Both the position numbers and the translations under genes were made by a program. From NCBI RefSeq assembly GCF_008039555.1, contig NZ_VDUW01000002.1:372001-436000 (forward strand): DNA of 64,000 nt, in the 5' to 3' direction. This DNA is from Cerasibacillus terrae. Its GTDB lineage: Bacteria > Bacillota > Bacilli > Bacillales > Amphibacillaceae. Under the pieces are notes generated by a model. The model ran no database searches and was not told the origin of the DNA. It saw only the letters and a list, made by a program, of their open reading frames with translations. Below, one piece after another: positions 53,060-62,748 of this stretch (within the stretch, counting starts at the first letter, position 1; each line of letters begins with the position of its first letter).

Positions 53060-54643
53060 TTACAAGAAAAAGACAACCAACTGGGATGCAACAGCTACAA
53101 ATATAAGGGCGAAAGGATAGGCGGCAGCATAGGCAATGGCAGGGTCTTCGGAATCAATTAATTGGTTTAATGCACCTAGCGCAGGCGTACTTGTCATCCC
53201 ACCACTAAGGGAACCTAGAGCGTGAACAATACTTAATTTAAAGAGTCTTTTAGCAATAAGATATCCCACAATAATTGGTAAAATTGTAATAATCATTCCG
53301 GCTAAAACGAGCTTTAATCCTTCTGTTTGGATGACTTCTACTAAACCTTGTCCAGCCATTGTCCCTGCGCCGGCTAGAAATAAGACAAGTCCGAGTTCTT
53401 GAATAACATGATTTGCTGGTCCGTAATAACGGACATGAATTGGTCCTAATTTCCCGAAGTGGCCAACAATCAGTGCGACAAACAAAGGACCACCTGCAAT
53501 TCCTAATTGGATGGTTCCAAGGCCTGGTAAGTGAAAGGGGACCATGCCTAGTAAAATACCTACAATTAAAATTATGCTTAACGAAAAGATGTGTACATTT
53601 GTAACGGTTAATTTTTTCTTAGCAAAAAATTTCTCTATTTCTTCAAGTCTATCCTCTGTACTAACTACGGTAAGCACATCTCCACGTATTAATGGCATGT
53701 TTGGATTTTGCCTTAATTCAATGCCATTTCGAACAATCCTTGTGACGGTTGCGCCGTATTTTCTTCGGAGTTTCAGTTCTTTTAAGGTTTTTCCAATCAC
53801 ATTTTCCGCTTCAACCGTAATTTTTCGTAAATGGATATTGTCTGGGTTTTCAAGGTCCATTTCGATTTTCTCTCCAATGAAATCGGTAAATTTATCTAAT
53901 TTTTCTTTTTCCCCAATAGCTACCAATTTATCACCTAATAAAATGACTGTATCACTTAATGCAATCATGGTTTGCTTATTACGAATCACACGACTGATGA
54001 CAATGGAATTTTTATGAAGTTTAAGTTGTTTTAGTGTTTTTTTATGAAGTGTAGGATTGGTAACGACTACTTTTGCCATTTCTGGTGAGAGATTTGTTTT
54101 AATGGGATCATTTGCTTCTTGTAAGTCCTTTTTTAAATCTACCTTTGTGAAGCGGGGTAGAAGTTGAACAAATAATACGACCGCAAGTACTCCGAATGGG
54201 TAGGCAATCCCATACCCGACAGATGCAAGTGGGTCATTCGTTGCTTGTAGTGCAGCAGCGAGTCCTGGTGTGCTTGTTAATGCTCCAGACATTAAACCAA
54301 CACTTAATGCAGGGGAAATTTGAAAAACTTTCGTTACGATAATTGTTGTGATACCAGCGGCAAGTACAATAACCAATGCGATTATTCCAAAAATGGCACC
54401 TTTTGATCGAATCATTCGAAAAAATCGCGGACCTGCTTGAAGGCCGATTGCAACGATAAAAAGACTTAACCCAAAGTCTTGGATAATTGGTGATACTTGA
54501 TAGCCAAAATGTCCAAAAATCATTCCTATAAGCAGCACTCCAGCTGAACCTAAGCTAAGTCCTTTTAATTTAATTTGCCCAATCCATGATCCTAAACATA
54601 AAATAACGAAAACAAGTATCAGTGGTTCATTTAGTAGTTGCAT
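53060..54643 (-). CDS. AspT/YidE-type exchanger with TrkA-C domains
   Basis: About 527 residues from ATG 54643 (AAGGAGAC upstream; the frame extends to 54814 but without a ribosome site). Two AspT/YidE membrane duplications flank a pair of TrkA-C domains (~200-360: VVTNPTLHKKTLKQLKLHKN, ITVEAENVIGKTLKELKLRR). Repeated GLMSGALTSTPGLAAALQAT and GSLSGGMTSTPALGALNQLI blocks are typical of Asp-Al exchangers. It would antiport an anionic amino acid. The leader holds three degenerate 20-bp repeat units. Confidence 0.88.
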   Translation of the reverse strand: MQLLNEPLILVFVILCLGSWIGQIKLKGLSLGSAGVLLIGMIFGHFGYQVSPIIQDFGLSLFIVAIGLQAGPRFFRMIRSKGAIFGIIALVIVLAAGITTIIVTKVFQISPALSVGLMSGALTSTPGLAAALQATNDPLASVGYGIAYPFGVLAVVLFVQLLPRFTKVDLKKDLQEANDPIKTNLSPEMAKVVVTNPTLHKKTLKQLKLHKNSIVISRVIRNKQTMIALSDTVILLGDKLVAIGEKEKLDKFTDFIGEKIEMDLENPDNIHLRKITVEAENVIGKTLKELKLRRKYGATVTRIVRNGIELRQNPNMPLIRGDVLTVVSTEDRLEEIEKFFAKKKLTVTNVHIFSLSIILIVGILLGMVPFHLPGLGTIQLGIAGGPLFVALIVGHFGKLGPIHVRYYGPANHVIQELGLVLFLAGAGTMAGQGLVEVIQTEGLKLVLAGMIITILPIIVGYLIAKRLFKLSIVHALGSLSGGMTSTPALGALNQLIDSEDPAIAYAAAYPFALIFVAVASQLVVFFL

Positions 54644-54654
54644 CTCTTGCTGTC

Positions 54655-54712
54655 TCCTTCCTCGATATATGCGCCGAAATCCTGATATATCTGCTGCACA
54701 AACCCGATATTC
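54655..54712 (-). repeat. Three degenerate CCCGATAT units in the leader of the exchanger gene (cluster B)
   Basis: ctcgatatatgcgccgaaat, cctgatatatctgctgcaca and aacccgatattccaa are ~20-bp spaced variants of the array element. They lie just upstream of the ribosome site, so a transcript starting further out would contain them. Confidence 0.75.
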
Positions 54713-54814
54713 CAATACGTTTTTTGGTGAAAAGTATATATTAAATGTACATTTGAAATGGATATTTGTAAACAAAACGTAATAACCGAAAAAGTTATTG
54801 TATGGGTGAATCAT

Positions 54815-55248
54815 TATAAGAAGGTGGAAAATTTTGGGTTTGGATTTTACGATACTTAAAATATTTTCATCCGACTAATAATTTAAATCATATCTGCTAT
54901 TATATTTTTAACATTGTAAACGAATATGAAGTAGGTAAAAGGAAATAGAATGAACTCGAAAAAATGCACAATCAGTCTGAATTAAATAATTCCGAAGCAA
55001 ATCATTATGAATTTGAAACACTCTTTTTACCTTATGATGGAGTATAATCTTGTTTAAAAAGCCTAATATTCATGCGAAACACCGATAAACTATTCAAGAA
55101 AATCATATTTCACCGAGAAAATAAGGGGATTATACAAAAATAGAAATGATTTTTTAAACAAAATTTAAAGTTAGTTTTTTTAGAGGATTTGAGATAATCT
55201 TGTCGAATTATTTAGGTATAAACTTTATAAGGAGTGAACCTAGTTAAA
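54815..55248. other. Intergenic stretch before the NERD gene
   Basis: About 430 AT-rich bases. A 27-codon frame (from 54964) exists without a ribosome site. AAGGAG at 55229 is the NERD gene site. No repeat or gene recognised. Confidence 0.5.
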
Positions 55249-56211
55249 ATGAAAACAATGAATTATCAAGAAGAGCTTATAAAAATCAACGTATTGAATC
55301 AACGTTTAATTCAGGCTCATCCATCAAAGGACAAAATTTTTATTGAGTATAGAAAGAAACGGACAGGGGTGATTGGCGAAAGAAAAGTTGCATATCGATT
55401 ACAGTTTTTGGATCCTACTAAATTTATTGTTTTACATGATTTACGTTTTGTTGATCATAATGGATTTTTTCAGATTGATAAGCTGATTCTTTGTACAAAG
55501 TGTATTTTTGTTGTTGAGGTAAAAAACTGGTATGGGACCGTTATTTTTGGTGAGAATGGACAAGTTACCCGAATTGGTGATAACGAAAAAGAGGAAGGCC
55601 TTCCCAATCCAGTAGCACAGGCCGAATTACAAAAACTCCGCCTCCACGGAAAATTCCCCTGGTTAAATTTTCCCATAATAACATTATCTTGTATTAGCTT
55701 CCCAAGCACAATTATTAAATCCGCTTCTTCCCATTATACAATTCCAAAAGAAATCACCCACGCCAATCATTTACCTTTTTCTATAAAGGAGACCGCAGAA
55801 TCACTGCCAGTTGTTCTTGAAAATTTCAATGATTTAAAAAAAGTAGCTAGAAAATTATTAACGATGCACAAACCAAAAAAAGAAAATGTAATGGAAAAAT
55901 TCAATGTAAGTCTATCTGATCTTATAAAAGGAGTATTTTGCTCAAATTGTGGTGCGGTGCCAATGAAAAGAAAAAATAGAAAATGGTGTTGTTTAAAATG
56001 TAGTCATACCGCAGCCGATGCACACCTTTTAGCATTAAATGACTATCAATTATTAATAGGGGACGTTATTTCCAATAAAGAAGCAAGGGAATTTTTACAA
56101 GTAAAATCCCCGTATATAGTAAAAAATATACTTGAAAAAAACTTCGAATCAATTGGCAAAAACAAAGGTAGAAGATACTTACTAACAAAAAAATTAAAAA
56201 ACAAAGAATGA
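55249..56211 (+). CDS. NERD-domain (nuclease-related) protein with C-terminal zinc ribbon
   Basis: About 321 residues. The N-terminal domain has RTGVIGERKVAYRLQFL and the nuclease-like core Asp77 (FQIDKLILCTKCIFVVEVKN) and Glu90-x-Lys92, as in NERD proteins. A C4 zinc ribbon follows near residues 229-248 (CSNCGAV, then KWCCLKC). A C-terminal HTH-like segment (NKEAREFLQVKSPYIVKNIL) ends the protein. NERD proteins act in DNA processing or defence. The start is ambiguous: AAGGAG precedes GTG 55234 and ATG 55249 or 55258; 55249 is chosen. A 20-bp tandem array starts 26 bases after its stop. Confidence 0.85.
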   Translation: MKTMNYQEELIKINVLNQRLIQAHPSKDKIFIEYRKKRTGVIGERKVAYRLQFLDPTKFIVLHDLRFVDHNGFFQIDKLILCTKCIFVVEVKNWYGTVIFGENGQVTRIGDNEKEEGLPNPVAQAELQKLRLHGKFPWLNFPIITLSCISFPSTIIKSASSHYTIPKEITHANHLPFSIKETAESLPVVLENFNDLKKVARKLLTMHKPKKENVMEKFNVSLSDLIKGVFCSNCGAVPMKRKNRKWCCLKCSHTAADAHLLALNDYQLLIGDVISNKEAREFLQVKSPYIVKNILEKNFESIGKNKGRRYLLTKKLKNKE

Positions 56212-56237
56212 CACTTCACCTATATTGCCCCACTTCG

Positions 56238-56797
56238 GAATCCCGATATGTGCGTTGGAATCCCGATATATGCGCTTGAATCCCGATATGTGCGTTTGAA
56301 TCCCGATATATTGCTCTGAATCCCGATATATCGTGCTGAATCCCGATATATTTGCCTGAATCCCGATATATCGTGCTGAATCCCGATATATGTGCTTGAA
56401 TCCCGATATATGCGTTGGAATCCCGATAAGTGTGCTTGAATCCCGATATATGCGTTTGAATCCCGATATATGCGCTTGAATCCCGATATGTTGCTCTGAA
56501 TCCCGATATATTGCTCTGAATCCCGATATGTGTGCAGGAATCCCGATATATATGCTTGAATCCCGATATCTGCGTTTGAATCCCGATATATTGCTCTGAA
56601 TCCCGATATCTGCGCTGGAATCCCGATATGTTGCTCTGAATCCCGATATCTGCGCTGGAATCCCGATATCTGCGCTGGAATCCCGATATATGTGCAGGAA
56701 TCCCGATATATGTGCAGGAATCCCGATATATGTGCAGGAATCCCGATATATGCACCGGAATCCCGGTAAGTGTGCTCAAATCCTGATATCCCACACC
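56238..56797 (+). repeat. 20-bp tandem repeat array, 27 units plus one degenerate
   Basis: Each unit is GAATCCCGATAT (conserved) plus 8 variable bases (such as ATGCGCTT, GTGCGTTT, ATTGCTCT, ATCGTGCT, CTGCGCTG), repeating every 20 bases from 56238 to 56777. A 28th unit is changed to AAATCCTGATAT. No unit is missing a base. On the minus strand it forms a long open frame, but that is a by-product of the repeat. It lies between the convergent NERD and trpB genes. The period and short variable part exclude CRISPR. Confidence 0.95.
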
Positions 56798-56807
56798 AAA
56801 ATACCGA

Positions 56808-56844
56808 AAAAGGAAAGGAGCCAAATAAATTGGTTCCTTTCCTT
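56808..56844. terminator. Terminator between the array and trpB
   Basis: AAAGGAAAGGAGCC and GGTTCCTTTCCTT pair around AAATAAATT, with A's on the left for the minus-strand trpB. Confidence 0.8.
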
Positions 56845-56849
56845 ACAAA

Positions 56850-58025
56850 TTAATTTTGTTTCATTTCATATATTTGGGCAACATCTTTATCCCCGCGCCC
56901 TGACAAATTAATGATAATACTATCTTCTTTATCTAATTCTTTTGCCAGTTTGACTGCATATGCTACGGCATGTGAACTTTCCAAAGCTGGGATAATTCCT
57001 TCTGTTTGAGATAATTCGTGAAAAGCATCAAGTGCTTCATCGCCTGATATGGTAATATATTCGGCGCGTCCACTTGTTTTTAGAAAACTATGTTCCGGCC
57101 CGATTCCTGGATAGTCGAGTCCTGCTGCAATGGAATGAGTAGGACTTGGCTGCCCATTTTCATCTACTAATGTAAAACTTTTAAATCCATGGAGAACGGC
57201 TGGTTTTCCTTTTGTTAAAGAAGCTGCTTCAGCTGGTTCGACCCCGATCAATCGAACACTCGGGTCATCGATATAATGGGCGAACGCTCCAATCGCGTTA
57301 CTGCCTCCACCTACACAAGCTACAACGGCTGTGGGAAGTTTGCCTTCCTTTTTTAACATTTGACGTTTCGATTCTTCACTTATGATGGCTTGAAAATGTC
57401 TGACGATAGACGGATATGGGTGTGGGCCTACTACAGATCCGATAAGATAAAAGGTATCCTCTGCATTTTCAACAAGGTCTTGAAGTGCTTCATCAACAGC
57501 ATCTTTCAATCGGCCTTCCCCTTTATCAACGGCAATCACTTCTGCACCAAGTAATTCCATTCGAAATACATTCAGTGCTTGACGCTTGGCATCAACTTTA
57601 CCCATATAAACCGTACATGGTAAATGAAACATTGCAGCGGCTGTTGCTGTTGCTACACCGTGTTGTCCTGCACCTGTTTCAGCGATAATACGTTTTTTTC
57701 CCATACGTTTGGCTAATAAAATCTGCCCAATTGCATTATTGATTTTATGTGCACCAGTATGGTTTAAATCTTCACGTTTCAAGTAAATCTTGGCTCCACT
57801 GATTTTTTTGGTAAGATTTTTCGCAAATGTTAATGGATTTTCCCGACCAACATATTCGGTTAAATAATACATCAATTCACTATGAAAATCAGGATCATTT
57901 TTACATGATTCAAATGTTTCTGCCAACTGGGCGAGAACTTTCTGTAAATCTTCTGGTACATAACTTCCACCAAACTCTCCAAAAAAACCTTTCTCTTCTA
58001 CACTAAACTGAACGCTCATGCTCAT
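56850..58025 (-). CDS. trpB: Tryptophan synthase beta chain
   Basis: A PLP enzyme that condenses indole and serine to tryptophan. The 391 residues contain [39 protein letters not shown] with the PLP Lys, [28 protein letters not shown], and [15 protein letters not shown]. No other trp genes are adjacent, so the gene is a solitary copy; a partner trpA would have to be elsewhere. GAGGAG lies before the ATG, which is followed by a second in-frame ATG at 58019. Confidence 0.95.
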   Translation of the reverse strand: MSMSVQFSVEEKGFFGEFGGSYVPEDLQKVLAQLAETFESCKNDPDFHSELMYYLTEYVGRENPLTFAKNLTKKISGAKIYLKREDLNHTGAHKINNAIGQILLAKRMGKKRIIAETGAGQHGVATATAAAMFHLPCTVYMGKVDAKRQALNVFRMELLGAEVIAVDKGEGRLKDAVDEALQDLVENAEDTFYLIGSVVGPHPYPSIVRHFQAIISEESKRQMLKKEGKLPTAVVACVGGGSNAIGAFAHYIDDPSVRLIGVEPAEAASLTKGKPAVLHGFKSFTLVDENGQPSPTHSIAAGLDYPGIGPEHSFLKTSGRAEYITISGDEALDAFHELSQTEGIIPALESSHAVAYAVKLAKELDKEDSIIINLSGRGDKDVAQIYEMKQN

Positions 58026-58243
58026 CTCATCTCCTCTATTCTACTTGAGGTAATCGTACAAAAAATAGTTCCTACTGTCAATGAATCCAACAAAATTTCC
58101 CGTTATTTTGCATGTGAGATTTTTTAAAAATCACGTACAAAGATCTAAAGAGAGGGAGGTTGAATGGAAAAACTGGAATGAAACATCCGATGTAATCATA
58201 CATATGTGAGGATGGTTCTTTTTAAATGGAGGGATCAATTTTG

Positions 58244-59104
58244 ATGATCACCTTACTTTTAGGTGAGGCGACGTGGAATATTCCGTTACTTTGGTTGATT
58301 GTAGGTATCGTTTGTTTGTATGGATACGGACTCTTTTGGCATATGAAAACTTCAAATGAGATGAAGGACAGGACGTGGAAAAGGCAATTTTATACGCAAT
58401 CTGCTTATTTTTTATTAGGGATGAGTTTACTTTATTTCTTATATGGAAGTCCGATTCTTGCGATTAGTAATCTATCTTTCAGTTTTCATATGATTCACAT
58501 GAGTATATTCCTCTTTATCGTTCCACCTCTTTTATTACTTGGAATTCCTTTTCTTTTATATCATCCAATCGTAAACACTCCCCTTGTTAAAAAAGTAGGA
58601 AAACTATTTCCACCAATCTATTCGTTGTATGGATTTGCATTTCTGTTATTTATATATCATTTTCCACCAATTATCGGAAGTATCTCCCAGTATCCATTCA
58701 TACAAAATGGATATATGATTGGATTATTTTTACTTTCTCTTCGCTCCTGGTGGCCGATTATATCTCCAGATGGAGTGGCGCGACTTTCCAAAAAAAATAT
58801 GAAAAAATATGCCTTTAAAAGTGTGCTTCTCGTCACGCCAGCCTGTTTATTTTTCATTGTTAGTGCCTGGTTGGAAGGGGCAAGTAATCCGTTATTAGCA
58901 GAACTTAGTGAACATGTATGTTTACCTCCTGAAACATCTACTTCCATACTTCCAGCACCATTTCATACAAAATATGATCAAGTTGCGGCAGGGTTATTTA
59001 TGATGGGTTTACACAAAATTGCTTTAACTGTTGGATGTAAATTGGGGAATAAAAAAGATGTGCACCTGAAGCTGAAGAAAGGTCGTAGGGATGTGGTAAA
59101 GTAG
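58244..59104 (+). CDS. ctaG: Cytochrome c oxidase assembly factor CtaG
   Basis: About 286 residues with seven membrane segments: ITLLLGEATWNIPLLWLIVG, LSFSFHMIHMSIFLFIVPPL (a conserved His pair), and HFPPIIGSISQYPFIQNG. It matches the caa3-type CtaG family, needed for Cu insertion into cytochrome c oxidase in Bacillus. GGAGGG precedes TTG 58241 and ATG 58244. It stands alone, away from ctaCDEF. Confidence 0.88.
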   Translation: MITLLLGEATWNIPLLWLIVGIVCLYGYGLFWHMKTSNEMKDRTWKRQFYTQSAYFLLGMSLLYFLYGSPILAISNLSFSFHMIHMSIFLFIVPPLLLLGIPFLLYHPIVNTPLVKKVGKLFPPIYSLYGFAFLLFIYHFPPIIGSISQYPFIQNGYMIGLFLLSLRSWWPIISPDGVARLSKKNMKKYAFKSVLLVTPACLFFIVSAWLEGASNPLLAELSEHVCLPPETSTSILPAPFHTKYDQVAAGLFMMGLHKIALTVGCKLGNKKDVHLKLKKGRRDVVK

Positions 59105-59155
59105 GTTGAAAAAGAAAGCAAAAACATATGGATGAATGCTTGTAATTGAACAGGA

Positions 59156-59190
59156 AAAAAAGGTTGCCGGTGCTACCGGCAACCTTTCCA
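59156..59190. terminator. Bidirectional terminator between ctaG and gbsB
   Basis: GGTTGCCGGT (59162-59171) pairs perfectly with ACCGGCAACC (59175-59184), with A's on one side and T's on the other. Confidence 0.95.
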
Positions 59191-59197
59191 ATCCTAA

Positions 59198-60406
59198 TTA
59201 TACTGTTTTCGGTGTTAAGTTAAAGCATCTTTTGTAGATCCACTCATAGTCTTTTACCGTTAAATCTCTTGGGTTTCCAATTGTTTGTGGGTCATTCATT
59301 GCTTCTTTTGCAAGGCGTTCGATCATGTCTGGTGATACACCTTGTTCTTCTAAACTAGGAATTTCTAAGTCTTCTACTAGTTTGTATACTTCGTTAACAG
59401 CAGCTTTTGCAGCTTCTTCTGTTGTCATATTTGCTGTATCTACACCGATTGCTTTTGCAATACGTGCGAATTTATCTGGATGACCTTTCCAGTTATATTC
59501 CATTACTGGTCCCATCATTGCTGCTACACATTGACCATGTGCAACCGGAATGATTCCACCAAGTGTTTGACTCATCGCATGTGCTGCCCCTGCTGAAGCA
59601 CTACCATAAGAAAGTCCTGCGAGCATTGCTGCTTGTGCCATTCCATAACGTGCTTCGATATCTCCACCATCAGCGAATGCACGGCGGATGTATTTTGCAA
59701 CATATTCCATTGCTAAAAGTGCAACAGCATCTGTAATTGGTTGTGCATAATGCATTGTATAGCATTCAATTGCATGTGCTAATGCGTCTACACCAGTCAT
59801 TGCTGTAACATGTGGTGGCATGGTTACATGTAGTTCTGGGTCAATAATCGTTAAGTGTGCTGCAATTAAAGGTCCACCTGTGTTAAATTTAAATTCACGT
59901 TCTTCATCCGTAATAACTGCCCACTGTGTTACTTCTGAACCAGTTCCAGCAGTAGTTGGAATTGTTGTTAATGGTGGAATACGTTTTTCTAAAGGTTTTT
60001 TACCTTCAGCTGCTTCATATTCTAATACACATGCATTATGAGCAATTTCTACACCGATTGCTTTTGCCGTATCCATGGAGCTTCCGCCACCAACTGCAAC
60101 AAGTCCATCACAGTTTGTATCTTTATATAATTTCGAACCTTCTCCAACAGAGCGAACAGGTGGGTTTGCTTCTACTTTATTAAATAGTTCAACCTCTATG
60201 CCAGCTGCTTTTAAAGATTCTTCTACTGGTTTTGTGATGCCTGCTTTATAAATGCCAGGGTCTGTTACTAAGAGAGCTTTTGTAACACCTAATTTTTTCA
60301 CTTCGTCTCCAACATGTTTGATTGCACCGATTCCGTGCTTAATAGCTGTTGGCATTTCAAACTCTTGAAATGTGTGCAAATGTTCGACTTTCATATTTAA
60401 ACCCAT
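59198..60406 (-). CDS. gbsB: Choline dehydrogenase (type III iron-containing alcohol dehydrogenase)
   Basis: It oxidises choline to betaine aldehyde. The 402 residues show the iron-ADH motifs: LVAVGGGSSMDTAKAIGV, TIPTTAGTGSEVTQWAVITD, ALAHAIECYTMHYAQPITDA with the metal His residues, and MSQTLGGIIPVAHGQ. AGGAGG and ATG are well placed. It is transcribed after gbsA, as in B. subtilis gbsAB, giving glycine betaine for osmoprotection. The operon is controlled by GbsR. Confidence 0.95.
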   Translation of the reverse strand: MGLNMKVEHLHTFQEFEMPTAIKHGIGAIKHVGDEVKKLGVTKALLVTDPGIYKAGITKPVEESLKAAGIEVELFNKVEANPPVRSVGEGSKLYKDTNCDGLVAVGGGSSMDTAKAIGVEIAHNACVLEYEAAEGKKPLEKRIPPLTTIPTTAGTGSEVTQWAVITDEEREFKFNTGGPLIAAHLTIIDPELHVTMPPHVTAMTGVDALAHAIECYTMHYAQPITDAVALLAMEYVAKYIRRAFADGGDIEARYGMAQAAMLAGLSYGSASAGAAHAMSQTLGGIIPVAHGQCVAAMMGPVMEYNWKGHPDKFARIAKAIGVDTANMTTEEAAKAAVNEVYKLVEDLEIPSLEEQGVSPDMIERLAKEAMNDPQTIGNPRDLTVKDYEWIYKRCFNLTPKTV

Positions 60407-60430
60407 TGTAATTCCTCCAGTATGTAGTAC

Positions 60431-61918
60431 TTATTTTTTATCAGAAAATCCGAACCAATTACTAGGTTCTGGTTGTTTGTTTAATAGGATATGTTTTTGT
60501 TCTTGATATTCTTCCAGGCCTGTTTTACCTAATTCACGACCAAATCCGGACTGTTTGTAACCACCCCATGGTGCATGTGGGAAGTAGATATTAAAGTCAT
60601 TGATCCAAACAGTACCCATGCGCATTTTTGCGACACAACGTTCTGCTTTGGCAATGTCTTTCGTCCAAACTCCACCGGAAAGTCCATAGATAGAATCATT
60701 TGCTAGTTTAATAGCTTCTTCTTCTGTGGAGAATTTTTCTATCGTAATCACTGGGCCAAAACCTTCATTTTGTACGACAGACATATCTGTTGTACAGTCT
60801 GTTAAAATCGTTGGCATATAGAAAAAGCCATCTTGTAAAGCTGCATCTTCTGGTTGTTTTGCACCAATGGCAACTGTTGCTCCTTCTTCGATTCCTTTGT
60901 TTACATAGTCCATTACTTTTTGTAAGTGTTCTTTGGAAATTAGTGGTCCCATTTCAGTATCCTCATCAAAGCCACTACCGATTTTGATGTTTTTCACTCG
61001 GTCAACTAATGCTTTGACAAATTCATCATGAATACTTTCTTCCACAATAACCCTTGTTCCAGCAGAACAAACTTGTCCAGCATGGAAAAATACCCCATTT
61101 AATGCTTGATCAACCGCAATATCAAAATCTGCATCCGCGAAAATGATATTTGGATTTTTCCCACCGAGTTCTAGTGCAACTTTTTTCACATTACTTGTTG
61201 CTGCACGCATGATTGTCTTTCCTGTTTCAATTCCACCTGTAAAGGAGATGAGGTCAACATCCGTGTTCTCTGATAGCTCCGCACCAACTGTGTTACCAGG
61301 TCCAAGTACTAAGTTGATAACACCTTTTGGAACACCTGCTTCTTCCATTAATTCAAATGTTTTAATGGTAGTTAGCGGTGTAATTTCACTTGGTTTCATA
61401 ATTAATGTGTTTCCTGCAACAAGTGCTGGTGCTAATTTCCATGATGCTTGTAAAAGCGGATAGTTCCATGGTGTAATTTGCCCACAAATCCCAACAGGTT
61501 CATAAACTACCTTACTCTCGGAATTCGGAATAGGGGAGTCAATGATTTCTCCACCATTTTTATCTGCAATGTCGGCATAATATTGAAATACACCGGCAAT
61601 ATCATCCATATCCCAGCGGCTTTCTTCCAATGTTTTTCCAGTATCTAATGTTTCTAAGTAAGCAAGTTCTTCTTTATCACGAAGAATAAGTTCTGCGATT
61701 TTTTGAACGATTGCACCACGTTCTGCACTAGTCATGGTTGGCCATTCTCCGTGATCAAATGCATCTCTTGCTGCTTGAATAGCTGCTTTGGCGTCTGTTC
61801 GATCACTTTCCGTTACAACAGCAACCACTTCTTTATTAAATGGATTCATAATCTCTCTCGTTTGATTGGAGTTTGATAAAATCCACTCGCCATTAATGTA
61901 TTGTTTTTTGATGTCCAA
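60431..61918 (-). CDS. gbsA: Betaine-aldehyde dehydrogenase
   Basis: It oxidises betaine aldehyde to glycine betaine with NAD(P)+. The 495 residues have the ALDH signatures: GQITPWNYPLLQASWKLAPA, LISFTGGIETGKTIMRAATS, VALELGGKNPNIIFADADFD, FFHAGQVCSAGTRVIV with the catalytic Cys, and NDFNIYFPHAPWGGYKQSGF near the end. The start is TTG after GAGGGG. It is the first gene of the gbsAB operon; the promoter carries a GbsR-type operator. Confidence 0.95.
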   Translation of the reverse strand: MDIKKQYINGEWILSNSNQTREIMNPFNKEVVAVVTESDRTDAKAAIQAARDAFDHGEWPTMTSAERGAIVQKIAELILRDKEELAYLETLDTGKTLEESRWDMDDIAGVFQYYADIADKNGGEIIDSPIPNSESKVVYEPVGICGQITPWNYPLLQASWKLAPALVAGNTLIMKPSEITPLTTIKTFELMEEAGVPKGVINLVLGPGNTVGAELSENTDVDLISFTGGIETGKTIMRAATSNVKKVALELGGKNPNIIFADADFDIAVDQALNGVFFHAGQVCSAGTRVIVEESIHDEFVKALVDRVKNIKIGSGFDEDTEMGPLISKEHLQKVMDYVNKGIEEGATVAIGAKQPEDAALQDGFFYMPTILTDCTTDMSVVQNEGFGPVITIEKFSTEEEAIKLANDSIYGLSGGVWTKDIAKAERCVAKMRMGTVWINDFNIYFPHAPWGGYKQSGFGRELGKTGLEEYQEQKHILLNKQPEPSNWFGFSDKK

Positions 61919-61944
61919 ATGAACCCCTCACTTTCGTTAAGTTT

Positions 61945-62006
61945 GTTAAGAAAAAATTTAACGTTTTGAACATAATTAATCTAACACAAAGAAAATAGAT
62001 TGTCAA
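61945..62006 (-). promoter_or_regulatory. gbsAB promoter with operator
   Basis: On the minus strand TTGACA (complement of 62001-62006) is followed by 17 bases and TAGATT (complement of 61978-61983). GTTAAGAAAAAATTTAAC (61945-61962), an inverted repeat around an A/T centre, lies downstream of the start site. An identical 20-base TTGTTAAGAAAAAATTTAAC occurs in the gbsR promoter. Confidence 0.8.
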
Positions 62007-62084
62007 AATGGGATTACTTTTTTGATATAAGCCATATTGAACATGAGTTATTGGAGTTTTCGTATATATTTTGCTAAAAAACAT

Positions 62085-62137
62085 TTGACATATTACTTAT
62101 ATACGATAATATAAACATTGTTAAGAAAAAATTTAAC
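62085..62137 (+). promoter_or_regulatory. gbsR promoter with operator
   Basis: TTGACA (62085-62090) and TAATAT (62107-62112) with a 16-base spacer. GTTAAGAAAAAATTTAAC (62120-62137) lies at about +1 to +18, a position suited to repression. It matches the gbsAB operator base for base. Confidence 0.8.
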
Positions 62138-62169
62138 AAACTAAATGAATGAATGGCTGGGATGCACAA

Positions 62170-62727
62170 ATGAACCTTTCCAACAATGATCAAGCACTGG
62201 AAACAATAGAGGAAGCAGAAAATATTGTGATTAGTGCTATTTCAGAAACAATGGATCTATATGGTGTTACTCCTTCCACAGGCTTGCTATATGCGACCAT
62301 GTATTTTAAAGATGCAATGACATTGGATGAAATGCGTGATGAGCTTGGGATGAGTAAACCAAGTATGAGTACCGGTGTTCGCAAACTACAAGAAATTGAA
62401 ATGGTGAAAAAGGTTTTTCAACGTGGGTCAAGAAAACATAATTATATTGCTGAAAAAGACTTTTTTAATTCATTTATCTCTTATTTTTGCCAAATGTGGA
62501 TGCGGGAAGCGAATACGAATTTATCTGCCATTAATGAGGCAGAGGTTTTATTAAAGAATGTCATGGAAGATAAATCGATTTCTTCTGTTATTCGAGAAGA
62601 TGCGAAAGAAAAATATCAATTATTAGAGCAATCCAAAAAATATTATCATTGGTTAAAGCGATTAGTAAAAAGTATTCGTAGTGGAGAAATATACGAATTC
62701 TTACCGAAGGATCCAGAAAATCACTAA
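62170..62727 (+). CDS. gbsR: Choline-responsive repressor of gbsAB
   Basis: The ~185 residues match GbsR (MarR-related): IEEAENIVISAISETMDLYG, TPSTGLLYATMYFKDAMTLD, EMRDELGMSKPSMSTGVRKL, then KVFQRGSRKHNY and a helical C-terminus. Choline releases it from DNA. An in-frame ATG at 62149 lacks a ribosome site, and the one at 62170 has only a weak GGGATG, so the start is uncertain. It is divergent from gbsA and followed by a betaine-binding lipoprotein gene. Confidence 0.9.
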   Translation: MNLSNNDQALETIEEAENIVISAISETMDLYGVTPSTGLLYATMYFKDAMTLDEMRDELGMSKPSMSTGVRKLQEIEMVKKVFQRGSRKHNYIAEKDFFNSFISYFCQMWMREANTNLSAINEAEVLLKNVMEDKSISSVIREDAKEKYQLLEQSKKYYHWLKRLVKSIRSGEIYEFLPKDPENH

Positions 62728-62748
62728 AATTTTATGGAGGTTTTTATT

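Noticed and set aside
56238..56797. CRISPR array
   Set aside because: The repeat is 12 fixed bases plus 8 variable ones, without 25-40 base spacers, and no cas genes lie near.
56216..56824. A 202-residue minus-strand reading frame running through the tandem array
   Set aside because: The sequence is an artefact of the 20-bp repeat, which has no stop in that frame. It has no ribosome site and reads only as a repeating pattern.
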